Source: Sporosarcina sp.
GTDB lineage: Bacteria > Bacillota > Bacilli > Bacillales_A > Planococcaceae
Assembly: GCA_029257435.1 (NCBI GenBank)
Contig: JARIBI010000045.1
Coordinates: 62,001 to 126,000 of the forward strand
DNA length: 64,000 nt
Reading direction: 5' to 3'
Program-made: the position numbers and the translations under genes
Notes under the pieces: model-generated
Database searches by the model: none
The model's input: the letters and a program-made list of their open reading frames with translations, nothing else
What the model was told of the DNA's origin: nothing
Shown: positions 8,867 to 19,284 of the stretch, in pieces
Numbering within the stretch: position 1 is the first letter of the stretch
How the letters are laid out: every line of letters begins with the position of its first letter

Positions 8867-10003
8867 ATGGAACGATTAAAAATAGGAGTCATTTGCTATC
8901 CATCCTTAGGCGGATCCGGGGTGGTAGCAACAGAGCTTGCTATTAAGATGGCAGAAAAAGGTCATGAAATTCACTTCATTACGTCCAGTCTGCCATTTCG
9001 GTATAATGAGCCGCATGAAAATATCCATTTTCACGAAGTCAGAATAGATGGTTATGCAGTTTTTAAATATCCACCCTATGATATCGCGCTTGCGAATCGT
9101 ATCGGCCAAGTTATAGAGGAACAGCACTTGGATCTGCTTCACGTCCACTATGCGGTGCCGCATGCAGTCTCGGCGGTCTTAGCAAAAGATATGATCCAAT
9201 CAGATATTGGAATCATTACCACCTTGCACGGAACAGACGTGACGATCCTTGGTCATGATCCTGCACTTCGTAACACAGTCAAATATGGAATCGATAAGTC
9301 AGATATTACTACTGCAGTTTCGGACTCTCTTCGAAAAGAGACGATTGAGTTGATTGAGCCCGCTAAAGAAATCATGACGATTTATAATTTCATTGATGAA
9401 GAAACGTATCACCCAGTAGCTGCAGGATCTGTAAGGGAGGAATTCGATATTAAGAAGGATGAAAAAGTAATCATCCATATTTCGAATTTCAGAAGCGTCA
9501 AACGGATTCCGGATTTGATTCGGGCCTTTGCGAAAATTACAGAGAAGGTTCCTGCTAAGCTTCTATTGGTAGGTGAGGGCCCTGAAATGCCTAGGATCCG
9601 GAGGCTGGCAGACACGCTAGGTGTTACGGATGAAGTGGTATTCACAGGCAGACGCGACGACTTGCCTGAGCTATTGTCCATAAGTGATGTCATGGTGCTC
9701 CCTTCAGAAAAAGAGGCATTCGGGCTTGTATTATTAGAAGGGTTTGCGTGCGGGGTTCCGGCAGTAGGTACCACGGCTGGCGGTATCCCTGAAGTGATTG
9801 AAGAAGGTGTTAATGGGCATATAGTACCGATTGGCGATCCAGATGCCATAGCAGAAAAAACTCTTCGAATTTTATGTGACAGCGATGTTCATCAAATGAT
9901 GAAGGAAAATGCGTTGGAAACTGTGAAAGGGAAGTTCGCATCGGACCATATCGTTGGCCAATATGAAAAGCTTTATTATGATTTGAAAAAGAAGGAATGC
10001 TAA
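8867..10003 (+). CDS. bshA: N-acetyl-alpha-D-glucosaminyl L-malate synthase (bacillithiol biosynthesis)
   Basis: GT4 glycosyltransferase (GVICYPSLGGSGVVATELA, PSEKEAFGLVLLEGFACGVP). Confidence 0.93.
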   Translation: MERLKIGVICYPSLGGSGVVATELAIKMAEKGHEIHFITSSLPFRYNEPHENIHFHEVRIDGYAVFKYPPYDIALANRIGQVIEEQHLDLLHVHYAVPHAVSAVLAKDMIQSDIGIITTLHGTDVTILGHDPALRNTVKYGIDKSDITTAVSDSLRKETIELIEPAKEIMTIYNFIDEETYHPVAAGSVREEFDIKKDEKVIIHISNFRSVKRIPDLIRAFAKITEKVPAKLLLVGEGPEMPRIRRLADTLGVTDEVVFTGRRDDLPELLSISDVMVLPSEKEAFGLVLLEGFACGVPAVGTTAGGIPEVIEEGVNGHIVPIGDPDAIAEKTLRILCDSDVHQMMKENALETVKGKFASDHIVGQYEKLYYDLKKKEC

Positions 10004-10004
10004 T

Positions 10005-11183
10005 ATGTTTGGAACTCATCAAAGTCGTACAGTAATTACCCGATTGAACGAAGCAGGTTATGAGGCAGTGTTTGTAGGAGGAGCCGTCAGAGATTATCTC
10101 CTCGGAAAAAAGCCGACGGATATTGACATTGCTACTTCCGCCACACCTGCACAAGTAAAATCCGTGTTCTCGAATACAATCGATCTAGGAACGGAACATG
10201 GCACGGTACTGGTCATTGAATCAGGTGAACCAATTGAAGTGACGACTTACCGGACTGAAGGTACGTATTCAGATAATCGAAGACCGGATGAGGTTCAGTT
10301 TGTAACATCTTTAGAAGAGGATCTTAAAAGACGTGACTTCACCATCAATGCCCTTGCGCTGCGAATTACCGGAGAAGTGGTAGATCCCTTTAATGGCCGA
10401 GCAGATTTGTCTGCAAAATCCATTCGGGCTGTCGGGAATGCTAGCGAACGTTTTAGTGAAGATGCACTTAGAATGATTCGCGCAGTCCGGTTTGTGTCCG
10501 TTTTAGGTTTTAACTTGGAAGCGTCGACGAAGGCATCCATCTCAGAACTGGCGGGCACTATAAAAAGTCTTTCAATTGAGCGGATTAAAGCGGAATTTGA
10601 CAAACTGTTTCAAGGGATGTTTGCCCGGCAAGCGTTGGAGTTATTAGCAGAAACCAAATTATCACGGGAGCTTCCTTTATTCCCCGCGCAATCCGGTGCA
10701 TGGCTGCAATGTGCCCCTTTTCAGAATTCACTTGAAGGGTGGGCATCGCTAATGCTTGCGGGACAGTTTGACGTTTCTAAAGTGGTAAAAGCATACAAAT
10801 TATCAAACAAAGAACGCACGTATCTGAAAACAGTGCGAAAGTTCTTTGAAATCAGACAACAGCACGCTTACACGATCGAAGATTATTACGAAGCAGTATT
10901 TTCGACATTAGTATTTGTTGAAAAGATGGTCGCGGCATTCACCGATAGTATGCCAATAGATGATCGTGTGATGAAAGATGAGATGGACAGCTTGCCGATC
11001 CATTCCAAGCATGAGTTAGCGGTAAAAGGTGAGCAGCTAATGGACTGGACAGGCAAAAAGGCGGGAAGATGGCTGGGAGAAGCAATTCAAGCTATTGAAC
11101 ACGCTGTCCTGTATCAAGTAGTTCCGAACGAACAGAATGCGATAAAGGAATGGTTTTTACATGAATACGAATGTAAAGAGTGA
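10005..11183 (+). CDS. cca: CCA-adding tRNA nucleotidyltransferase
   Basis: GGAVRDYLLGKKPTDIDIATSA; RRDFTINALA. Confidence 0.95.
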   Translation: MFGTHQSRTVITRLNEAGYEAVFVGGAVRDYLLGKKPTDIDIATSATPAQVKSVFSNTIDLGTEHGTVLVIESGEPIEVTTYRTEGTYSDNRRPDEVQFVTSLEEDLKRRDFTINALALRITGEVVDPFNGRADLSAKSIRAVGNASERFSEDALRMIRAVRFVSVLGFNLEASTKASISELAGTIKSLSIERIKAEFDKLFQGMFARQALELLAETKLSRELPLFPAQSGAWLQCAPFQNSLEGWASLMLAGQFDVSKVVKAYKLSNKERTYLKTVRKFFEIRQQHAYTIEDYYEAVFSTLVFVEKMVAAFTDSMPIDDRVMKDEMDSLPIHSKHELAVKGEQLMDWTGKKAGRWLGEAIQAIEHAVLYQVVPNEQNAIKEWFLHEYECKE

Positions 11184-12141
11184 GCTGCTGAAACGGATGT
11201 CAGCTGGAAAAGACAATCCCGTTTCAGGACAGCAAATAGCAGATGAGTATGGTGTATCTCGCACTGCTGTTTGGAAATATGTAAAAGAACTTGAGAGTGA
11301 AGGATATGAAATTGGCACGATTCGAAAACGAGGATATTATTTGATCAACTCACCTGATACTGTAGCTCCCTTCGCAATACAACAGTTCCTTCAAACTGAA
11401 AACTATGGACGCAGCATTCGTCATGTCGAGTCGTGTCCTTCAACACAAATCCTGGCACACGAAGAAGCTCAAAATGGTGCATCGAATGGGACTGTTATTA
11501 TTGCGGATGAACAAACCGCCGGTAAAGGCCGGCTTTCACGCCCTTGGTCATCTGCAGCTGGAAAGGGGATCTGGATGAGTGTCATTACGCGGCCTAAGCT
11601 GACACCACAGCAAGCCCCGCAAATGACGCTTGTGGCGGCTGTTGCCATTGTCCGCGCAATTGAAGAGCTGACAGAAGTAACACCTGCTATTAAATGGCCG
11701 AATGATATCTTAGTGAATGGCCGTAAACTGACGGGGATCTTGACTGAGCTTCAAGCAGACCCTGATCGGGTTAAGGCGATCATCCTCGGTATCGGCATGA
11801 ACGTCAATCAGCAGCTGGAAGATTTCCCGGAAGAGATCCGTGCATTAGCCACATCACTTTGTATTGAAGAAGGACAGCCTGTTAGCCGGCCGAAGCTCGC
11901 AGCTAAAGTATTGGATTACTTGGAGCTGTATGTAGCGCTGTATGTAGAAAAAGGATTTGCTCCCATTAAGCTTTTATGGGAAAGTTATGCGTACTCCATT
12001 GGCAAACGTGTACGGATTTCTACATTGCAAGATACGTACGAAGCAACTGCCAAAGGTATCTCTGAAGATGGCCGTCTGGAAGTAGTGCTTGACGACGGGA
12101 CAATACGGGGAATCTATTCAGCGGATATTCATATTATCTGA
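11161..12141 (+). CDS. birA: Bifunctional biotin-[acetyl-CoA-carboxylase] ligase / biotin repressor
   Basis: HTH N-terminus (GQQIADEYGVSRTAVWKYVKELE) plus ligase motif AGKGRLSRPWSS and IKWPNDILV. Confidence 0.95.
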   Translation: MNTNVKSELLKRMSAGKDNPVSGQQIADEYGVSRTAVWKYVKELESEGYEIGTIRKRGYYLINSPDTVAPFAIQQFLQTENYGRSIRHVESCPSTQILAHEEAQNGASNGTVIIADEQTAGKGRLSRPWSSAAGKGIWMSVITRPKLTPQQAPQMTLVAAVAIVRAIEELTEVTPAIKWPNDILVNGRKLTGILTELQADPDRVKAIILGIGMNVNQQLEDFPEEIRALATSLCIEEGQPVSRPKLAAKVLDYLELYVALYVEKGFAPIKLLWESYAYSIGKRVRISTLQDTYEATAKGISEDGRLEVVLDDGTIRGIYSADIHII

Positions 12142-12155
12142 ACAATGAAAACTAT

Positions 12156-12185
12156 TTGGCAAGTAGCCGTCCAAGGTGTTATAGT
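12156..12185 (+). promoter_or_regulatory. Candidate SigA promoter driving the panBCD leader
   Basis: TTGGCA-N18-TATAGT; predicted start near 12191-12193. Confidence 0.45.
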
Positions 12186-12290
12186 ATTTTAGAAGGGCGA
12201 TATCATTTTGAATCGCACCTGCAAATCCAGCACAGCAACGCCAACTGAATATTTCTGCCTTGATCATATTGACAGGGACGGAGGAAACCT

Positions 12291-12362
12291 ATGACGATAT
12301 CCTACACAACCCTTCTGTCTTTTTATGACTGGAAGGGTTTTTATGTTTTGGTTTTCTCCTGA
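12291..12362 (+). CDS. Candidate leader peptide MTISYTTLLSFYDWKGFYVLVFS upstream of panB
   Basis: ATG preceded by GGAGG at 12280-12284 with 6-nt spacing; 23 codons then TGA; spans the hairpin at 12308-12342. Confidence 0.45.
   Translation: MTISYTTLLSFYDWKGFYVLVFS
12308..12342 (+). terminator. Terminator-like hairpin in panB 5' leader (candidate attenuator)
   Basis: AACCCTTC...GAAGGGTT followed by TTT; lies between birA and panB. Confidence 0.6.
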
Positions 12363-12381
12363 AGAGGAGAGGAGAAGAACA

Positions 12382-13221
12382 ATGAAAACGATTACTGAAA
12401 TGAAACGCATGAAAACTGAAGGTGAAAAAATTGTCATGATGACAGCATATGATTTCCCGACAGCTGTCTTTGCTGAAAAGTCGGATGTCGACATTTTGCT
12501 GGTGGGGGATTCCCTTGGAATGGTTGTTTTAGGATATCCTTCAACTGTATATGTAACCGCGGATGATATGGTTCATCATGGGAAAGCAGTTCGACGCGGA
12601 GCAAAGGACACGTTTCTGGTCGTTGATCTGCCCTTTGGCACATTTAGAGGTTCGCAAGACCGTATCTTGTCTGAAGCGATTCGTGTCTTCCAAGAAACTG
12701 GGGCTGATGCACTAAAAGTTGAAGGGGCTGATGAAGTATTAGATACGATTCAGCTGCTAACGAAGACGGGTATTCCAGTCGTTGCACATTTAGGGCTGCT
12801 GCCTCAATCTGCATCTGTAAGCGGGGGATACAAAGTACAAGGAAAAACCGCGGATGATGCACGGAAGTTGCTGGACGATGCAAAGTTATGTGAACAAGCT
12901 GGTGCATGTATGATTGTTGTTGAATGCATACCTCATCAGTTGACGGCACAATTGACTAAAGCAGTCAATATACCAATCATTGGCATAGGAGCAGGGGCAG
13001 CAGCAGACGGGCAAGTACTCGTTTTCCACGATCTCGTAAAATATGGAGAACATCGTTTGCCGAAATTTGCGGAAAGCTTCGGTGATGCTGGAAAAGTGAT
13101 TCAAGAAGGAATTTCAGCATATACAAACGCCGTGCGAACAGGGGGATTCCCTGACATGCGGCATCAGTTTACGATGAAGGAAGAAGAACTTGTGAATCTG
13201 TATGGAGGCGCAAATCATTGA
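12382..13221 (+). CDS. panB: 3-methyl-2-oxobutanoate hydroxymethyltransferase
   Basis: MTAYDFPTAVFAEKSDVDILLVGDSLGMVVLGY; ATG at 12382 after GGAGA chosen over the tracked 12325 start. Confidence 0.96.
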   Translation: MKTITEMKRMKTEGEKIVMMTAYDFPTAVFAEKSDVDILLVGDSLGMVVLGYPSTVYVTADDMVHHGKAVRRGAKDTFLVVDLPFGTFRGSQDRILSEAIRVFQETGADALKVEGADEVLDTIQLLTKTGIPVVAHLGLLPQSASVSGGYKVQGKTADDARKLLDDAKLCEQAGACMIVVECIPHQLTAQLTKAVNIPIIGIGAGAAADGQVLVFHDLVKYGEHRLPKFAESFGDAGKVIQEGISAYTNAVRTGGFPDMRHQFTMKEEELVNLYGGANH

Positions 13222-14084
13222 ATGAGACAACACCTATGCGATGTACAACTTCAATCTCAAAGATGACTGAGTGGCAAAACTCTGTTAAAGAATCAGGCAG
13301 GAATATCGGATTTGTACCGACAATGGGTTTTCTTCATGAAGGTCATTTAACTTTAATACAAGAAGCGAAAAAGAATAACGATTGTGTGGCAGTCAGCATA
13401 TTCGTAAACCCCGCCCAATTTGGACCAGGTGAAGACTTTGATGCGTATCCTAGAAATTTAGATGCTGATATCAGACTCGCAGCGAAAGCGGGTGCGGATA
13501 TTGTGTTTTGTCCAGGGGTGGATGAAATGTATCCGTCAGACGGGGGAATTCGGATTGTGCCGGGTCCTTTGGCAAAACGATTATGCGGGGCATCCCGGCC
13601 AGGTCATTTTGACGGCGTTTTAAAAGTGGTGTTGAAACTTGTAAATATCGTGCAGCCGGATACTGTGTACTTTGGTATGAAAGACGCCCAGCAACTTGCA
13701 ATTATTGAAACATTTTTCCGGGATTTCAACTGTCCGGCAACTGTTGTACGCGTTCCGACCGTCCGAGAACAGGATGGTTTGGCAAAAAGCTCTCGAAATG
13801 TAAACCTATCAATCTCTGAACGCAGCGAAGCACCAGCAATCTATGAAGCGTTGCAACAGGCGGTAATCTTACTTCACGAAGGTCTGGAATTTAAAGCAGT
13901 AGAGCAATTTGTCGCAGAGCAGATAAAGACCCAGACAACAGGAACCATTGACTATATTTCAATGCTGACTTACCCGCGACTGGAAGAGCCGCATGCTATG
14001 TCAGACGAACTGATTCTTGCATGTGCCGTACAATTTTCAAAAGCACGTTTAATCGATAACATTATTTTTAAGAGGGAAGGCTAA
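13218..14084 (+). CDS. panC: Pantoate-beta-alanine ligase
   Basis: [38 protein letters not shown]. Confidence 0.96.
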   Translation: MNETTPMRCTTSISKMTEWQNSVKESGRNIGFVPTMGFLHEGHLTLIQEAKKNNDCVAVSIFVNPAQFGPGEDFDAYPRNLDADIRLAAKAGADIVFCPGVDEMYPSDGGIRIVPGPLAKRLCGASRPGHFDGVLKVVLKLVNIVQPDTVYFGMKDAQQLAIIETFFRDFNCPATVVRVPTVREQDGLAKSSRNVNLSISERSEAPAIYEALQQAVILLHEGLEFKAVEQFVAEQIKTQTTGTIDYISMLTYPRLEEPHAMSDELILACAVQFSKARLIDNIIFKREG

Positions 14085-14088
14085 AACT

Positions 14089-14469
14089 ATGTTTCGTACT
14101 ATGCTCACAAGTAAGCTGCACCGCGCGACAGTTACAGAAGCAAACTTGAATTATGTAGGAAGCATTACCATCGACGAAGATTTACTGGATGCAGCTAATA
14201 TTTTAGTGAACGAGAAAGTTCAGATTGTTAATAATAACAACGGGGAGCGTTTTGAAACGTACACGATTCCAGGAAAACGAGGCAGCGGCATGGTCTGTGT
14301 CAACGGTGCTGCGGCAAGACTTGTCCAGCCAGGAGATATCGTCATCATCCTCTCGTATGCCTTAATGTCGAACGAAGAAGCACAGCGGTATGCGCCTACA
14401 GTCCTTTTAATGGATCAGCACAATAATATCGAACAAATTATTCAAGAATCGCACGGAGTAATTGTTTAA
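14089..14469 (+). CDS. panD: Aspartate 1-decarboxylase precursor
   Basis: [21 protein letters not shown] (GS self-cleavage site). Confidence 0.96.
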   Translation: MFRTMLTSKLHRATVTEANLNYVGSITIDEDLLDAANILVNEKVQIVNNNNGERFETYTIPGKRGSGMVCVNGAAARLVQPGDIVIILSYALMSNEEAQRYAPTVLLMDQHNNIEQIIQESHGVIV

Positions 14470-14521
14470 ACAAATTATTACCGGGAAAAAATTGCAAGTG
14501 CTCAATAAATTCGTCAATTTA

Positions 14522-14569
14522 AGCTATCCAGAAATCAGGTTCCACTGACTTTCTGGGCAGCTTTTTTAT
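14522..14569 (+). terminator. Intrinsic terminator of panBCD
   Basis: AGCTaTCCAGAAA...TTTCTGGgcAGCTTTTTT. Confidence 0.8.
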
Positions 14570-14661
14570 TTATGGTCATTAGGACAGCCTTCCTTTAGAG
14601 CCTTCCTTGAATATATGGTACAATCTGCAGTAGGAAACCGATACAGGAAGTTGATGAAACC

Positions 14662-17436
14662 ATGGAAAATCTAAAATTTGCAGTAGTCGATTTGGAGACG
14701 ACTGGTCATTCACCTGAAAAAGGAGACCGGATTATTCAAATTGCCATCATGTTCATTGAAAACGGCAAACTCACAAATGAGTATGTCCGCTTTGTCAATC
14801 CCGGTCAGGATATCCCGGTCTTTATACAAGAACTTACTGATATCACAAAAGACGATGTGAAAGATGCCCCGTTATTTGAAGAAATCGCTCATGAAGTAAG
14901 AGACTTATTAGATGGCTGGATGTTTGCTGCACACAATACGAACTTCGATTTGACATTTTTGCAAAAAGAATTCCAACGTTGCGGCATTCCTCGCTGGCAA
15001 GGAAAGCAGATTGACACAGTTGAATTCTCGAAAATCATGTTTCCTTCAGCTGTCAGCTATCGGCTAAAGGAAATAGCAGAAGAACTGAGCATTGAACTTT
15101 CCGCTGCCCACCGTGCAGATGACGATGCTAGGGCAACAGCCAATTTACTGCTCAAATGTATTGAGAAAGTGACATGTCTTCCGGAACAAACACTTGCCCG
15201 TTTACATAAGCGTTCTTTTTCGATGAAAACGGATCTATCGGTGATTTTTTATTTGGCGTTAGTGGAAAATCGAAAAAAAACCTTAAACCCGCACTTTTCA
15301 CAATTCCGTGGCATTCCATACCGCCAAGCTGTATTAATGAAAGACCTGAGCCCGAGAAAAATAGTCTATCCGACAAGCCTTGACGAAAAAGACCAGTTGC
15401 TCGTTCAAGCGTACCCTACCTATGAATCCAGGAGCGCGCAACTGCAATTCATGGACGCAGCCTGGAAGTCCTTGCAGTCGGGTACGGAAATAATGGTTGA
15501 AGTTCCTACAGGAATCGGTAAAACGGTGTCCTATTTACTTCCAGCAACTGTACGTGCAGTTGAAACAAAAAGGGCAGTTATTGTGAGTACGTATACAAAC
15601 CATTTAGCGGATAAAATTATGGCGGAAGAAATTGATGTTGTATCTAAAGCGTTATCTATTCCAGTTCGAGCTACTGTACTGAAAGGCCGGTCAAATTACA
15701 TCTCACTTATGAAGTTTGCGGAGCTTTTGCTTAGCGGTGAATCGAGCTATGATAATATATTCACGGAAATGCAGCTCCTGGTCTGGCTTACAGAAACCAT
15801 GACAGGTGATTTAAATGAGCTCAATCTTTCTGGCGGAGGCATGCTCTATATCGATCGAATCCGCAAACGGTCTTCTGTTCTTGCAGAAGATGAAATCGGA
15901 GTGGATTATCACCAGATTGCTTTAGAAAATTGCCGTCATGCAGATATTGTTATAACGAACCATGCATTACTTCTAAGCGATGGTTCCAGTAAGCAACAAA
16001 TTGCAGGAGAATCGAGCGGACTCATCATCGATGAAGCCCATCAGTTGATTCATGCTGCGTATAAGACGAATGAAATCATTTTCTCTTATACAAATTGGAA
16101 ATATGTTATGGGGCAAATAGGTTCTGAAGCAGACGATCAAATCAGTCGCCGCATTGAAAAAATCCTTATACAAAAAAGATTACATCGTTCACGTGAGCGC
16201 TCGAACTTATCGTCCAAATTCGATAAGTTCACTTCTGCATTTGATGCTGCAATTCAACTGCTAACCGGTTCAGAATCAGCACAACGGGGTCATGTGAAGG
16301 GGAGTCGAATCCATATCGCTTTAGAAGACATCTCTGCAGATTCACCCCTTTTTAAAACAGTTTTCCAATCGATGAATGAGTTCATTGAAACAGCTTCGGA
16401 CTACGTAAAACGATTAGATCAGGAAGTGGAAAGTCTATCCAATAAGGAACAGGCAATTCTTGCAGAGTGGCACTATTGGATAGATGAGTTCCGGGTGAAA
16501 GTCGGTGAGTGGGTTGAATTATTCCTTGATACAGAAACTGACGGTACCGTTTGGATTGAACAAGATCAAAGAAGTATTCCAGGGAGTCTTACAGTCATAA
16601 AAAGTCCAATTGACAGTGCTCCTGTTATCCGCAAAGCACTGGATTCATTCTTCTCTAATGAAAAAGGTGTGATTTGGACATCTGGGACGCTGTCGGTGAA
16701 AAGTGATGAGCGCTTTGTTGCTCGGCAATTAGGTGTGGCCCCTGAGGTGCCCGTAATGAAATTACTTGCTCCCGAACACTTCTATACAGGAGCTCAAATT
16801 TTTCTAATCGATGATATGCCGAACATTCAACAAGTTGCGCAACAGGAATATGTAGAAGAAGTAGCTGAGGCGATCGTGCAAACAGTCATGGTAACGGAAG
16901 GAAGACTGTTCGTTCTTTTCACGTCGCAAGATATGCTCAATCAAACACATGAACTTATTTCAGACAGTGGATTGCTGGAAGATTATGCTCTAATCGCCCA
17001 AGGGATCAGTTCAGGTAGCAGATATCGGCTGCTAAAATCTTTTAGACAATACGAAAAAGCGGTATTGTTCGGTACAAATAGCTTCTGGGAAGGGGTAGAT
17101 GTCCCTGGAAATGCATTATCTGCAATTATTATCGTGCGTTTGCCATTTTCGTCTCCCACCGAACCTGTTTTTAAAGCAAAGACTGCTCAATTGAACAAGA
17201 TGGGGAAGAACGCTTTTACTGCTTATGCTTTACCTGAAGCGATTCTAAGACTCCGACAAGGTTTCGGTAGACTGATTCGCTCCTCTTCAGACACTGGCTT
17301 TTTCATTATTTTGGATCGTCGGATTGAAACAAAATCATATGGGAAAAAGTTTCTTGAAGCCCTGCCCGATGTACCTGTTAAAAAAGTGTCACTTGCACGT
17401 ATGGTAGATGAACTTAATAATTGCTATAATAAATGA
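14662..17436 (+). CDS. dinG: DinG-family helicase with N-terminal DEDD 3'-5' exonuclease domain
   Basis: FAVVDLETTGHSPEKGDRIIQIAI exonuclease; Walker A VPTGIGKT; DEAH; C-terminal RQGFGRLIRSSSD. Confidence 0.93.
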   Translation: MENLKFAVVDLETTGHSPEKGDRIIQIAIMFIENGKLTNEYVRFVNPGQDIPVFIQELTDITKDDVKDAPLFEEIAHEVRDLLDGWMFAAHNTNFDLTFLQKEFQRCGIPRWQGKQIDTVEFSKIMFPSAVSYRLKEIAEELSIELSAAHRADDDARATANLLLKCIEKVTCLPEQTLARLHKRSFSMKTDLSVIFYLALVENRKKTLNPHFSQFRGIPYRQAVLMKDLSPRKIVYPTSLDEKDQLLVQAYPTYESRSAQLQFMDAAWKSLQSGTEIMVEVPTGIGKTVSYLLPATVRAVETKRAVIVSTYTNHLADKIMAEEIDVVSKALSIPVRATVLKGRSNYISLMKFAELLLSGESSYDNIFTEMQLLVWLTETMTGDLNELNLSGGGMLYIDRIRKRSSVLAEDEIGVDYHQIALENCRHADIVITNHALLLSDGSSKQQIAGESSGLIIDEAHQLIHAAYKTNEIIFSYTNWKYVMGQIGSEADDQISRRIEKILIQKRLHRSRERSNLSSKFDKFTSAFDAAIQLLTGSESAQRGHVKGSRIHIALEDISADSPLFKTVFQSMNEFIETASDYVKRLDQEVESLSNKEQAILAEWHYWIDEFRVKVGEWVELFLDTETDGTVWIEQDQRSIPGSLTVIKSPIDSAPVIRKALDSFFSNEKGVIWTSGTLSVKSDERFVARQLGVAPEVPVMKLLAPEHFYTGAQIFLIDDMPNIQQVAQQEYVEEVAEAIVQTVMVTEGRLFVLFTSQDMLNQTHELISDSGLLEDYALIAQGISSGSRYRLLKSFRQYEKAVLFGTNSFWEGVDVPGNALSAIIIVRLPFSSPTEPVFKAKTAQLNKMGKNAFTAYALPEAILRLRQGFGRLIRSSSDTGFFIILDRRIETKSYGKKFLEALPDVPVKKVSLARMVDELNNCYNK

Positions 17437-17498
17437 GTGTATCGGACTTGAATGATCGCAATTAGATTGCGCACCCAAGTCTTAAAAAACCCATTTAA

Positions 17499-17999
17499 GT
17501 GGGATGTGAAATCATGGTTAATTGGATAAAATTTTTCATCATTTTTCTCTTCACACTTACGCTTGCATTGACGTCATTTGTTTTTTACAAAGCATATGAA
17601 CCAGCTTCTTCTCTTAAAGAGAATGCGACCAGCAAAGTATTGGATGCTGGTCTGTTAGCGGAAGTGGATCGTGCGGAAGTGTATAACGGTACAACCTCTC
17701 TGACAGTCGTCTTTGGAAAAGATGACAACGACGTTGCAAAAGCCGTTTTCGTAAATGAGAAAGCAAAAACGGAAAAAGATTTAAAAGTGCTGGTCCTGAA
17801 AAAAGGCATCACAGCTAAACAAGCCTTAACTTCCGTGAAACAAGAAATGGACGTCAACAAACTCATCCATGTTAAACTAGGTATGGAAGACGATGCTGCT
17901 GTATGGGAAGTCGTCTTTAAAAATGAGGCAAACAAGCTGAATTATGTATATGTCTCATTTTCAGACGGACAGTGGCAAAAGCGAATATTAAACTTATAG
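17499..17999 (+). CDS. ypmB: YpmB-like cell wall elongation regulator/TseB-like protein
   Basis: N-terminal TM and YpmB-like/DUF5590 features; position dinG-ypmB-aspB; start may be ATG 17514. Confidence 0.75.
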   Translation: MGCEIMVNWIKFFIIFLFTLTLALTSFVFYKAYEPASSLKENATSKVLDAGLLAEVDRAEVYNGTTSLTVVFGKDDNDVAKAVFVNEKAKTEKDLKVLVLKKGITAKQALTSVKQEMDVNKLIHVKLGMEDDAAVWEVVFKNEANKLNYVYVSFSDGQWQKRILNL

Positions 18000-18006
18000 G
18001 AAGTGC

Positions 18007-19230
18007 ATGAACGCACTGGTAAAGGGAGCGATGGACTTGGCGAAGCAATTAGCATCCAGAGTTATGACACTTTCACCTTCAACAACTTTAGCGATTACAG
18101 CTAAGGCGAAAGAGATGAAAGAATCTGGTATCGATGTAATCGGTCTTGGAGCAGGAGAGCCTGATTACAACACACCTGAACCTATACTCGAAGCAGCATG
18201 GCGTTCGATGAAAGAAGGCAAGACAAAGTACACTCCGTCCGGCGGTCTACCTGCACTTAAGGATGCTGTCATCCGGAAGTTGGAAAAGGATCAAGGCTTA
18301 ACGTATACACGGACTGAAGTCATGATTGGAATTGGTGCAAAACACGTTTTATACACATTGTTCCAAACAATTTTAGATCCAGCGGACGAAGTGATTATTC
18401 CTGCACCGTATTGGGTGAGTTATCCGGAGCAAGTGAAACTTGCTGGCGGAGTTCCTGTGATCGTTCAAGCAACGGCTGAAGCAGAGTTTAAAGTGACGGC
18501 TGGCCAAATCGAAAAAGCCATCTCATCAAAAACGAAAGCACTTATTTTGAATTCGCCTGGCAATCCCACTGGGATGGTGTATACAGAAGAAGAACTGAAA
18601 GCAATTGCAGAAGTTTGCAAGACGCATGATATTTGGATCATTTCAGATGAAATCTACGAAAAACTGGTCTATGGCACTGCGAAGCATGTTTCAATTGCGA
18701 CGCTATCTGAAGATGCAAGGACGCGTACTTTTATCATCAATGGGGTTTCAAAATCTCATTCTATGACAGGATGGAGAATTGGTTTCATTGCAGGGAATGA
18801 GCAAGTCGTTAAAGCGATGACGAACCTTGCAAGCCATTCGACATCTAATCCTGTCACTACTTCACAATACGCAGCAATTGAAGCGTATAATGGTTCTCAG
18901 GATGCGGTAGAGATGATGCGGAAAGATTTTGGTTCTCGCCTGGAGCGTATTTATCCGCAAATTCAAGCAATCCCTGGTTTCCGCACCGTAAAGCCTCAAG
19001 GTGCATTTTATTTACTTCCGGATGTTTCGGAAGCTGTAAAGCATACTGGATATGAAAACGTGGATGCTTTTGCGAAAGCCTTACTGGAAGAAGCAAATGT
19101 AGCGGTCATTCCAGGTAGCGGATTCGGTTCAGAGGAAACAATTCGATTATCGTATGCGACTTCTATTGATTTGCTGGAAGAAGCGGTGCGCCGTATTGAC
19201 CAATTTGTAAAAGAGAAATGGAACGATTGA
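18007..19230 (+). CDS. aspB: Aspartate aminotransferase (class I/II PLP aminotransferase)
   Basis: SPGNPTGMVY, SKSHSMTGWRIGF PLP lysine motif; start possibly ATG/TTG downstream of 18007. Confidence 0.92.
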   Translation: MNALVKGAMDLAKQLASRVMTLSPSTTLAITAKAKEMKESGIDVIGLGAGEPDYNTPEPILEAAWRSMKEGKTKYTPSGGLPALKDAVIRKLEKDQGLTYTRTEVMIGIGAKHVLYTLFQTILDPADEVIIPAPYWVSYPEQVKLAGGVPVIVQATAEAEFKVTAGQIEKAISSKTKALILNSPGNPTGMVYTEEELKAIAEVCKTHDIWIISDEIYEKLVYGTAKHVSIATLSEDARTRTFIINGVSKSHSMTGWRIGFIAGNEQVVKAMTNLASHSTSNPVTTSQYAAIEAYNGSQDAVEMMRKDFGSRLERIYPQIQAIPGFRTVKPQGAFYLLPDVSEAVKHTGYENVDAFAKALLEEANVAVIPGSGFGSEETIRLSYATSIDLLEEAVRRIDQFVKEKWND

Positions 19231-19284
19231 TTGAAAACTGACTAGGTGGATGTATACGTACCTAGAGAAAACTTGGAGGCTCTT

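Noticed and set aside
9409-9849. 146-aa minus-strand ORF inside bshA
   Set aside because: Antisense shadow ORF with biased composition (Ser/Thr/Pro) typical of the complementary frame of a real gene.
17585-17935. 116-aa minus-strand ORF inside ypmB
   Set aside because: Antisense shadow frame; the plus-strand ypmB call is better supported by start, RBS and synteny.
19231-19284. Possible T-box or attenuator upstream of asnS
   Set aside because: Only a short gap, no T-box core sequence and no terminator hairpin.
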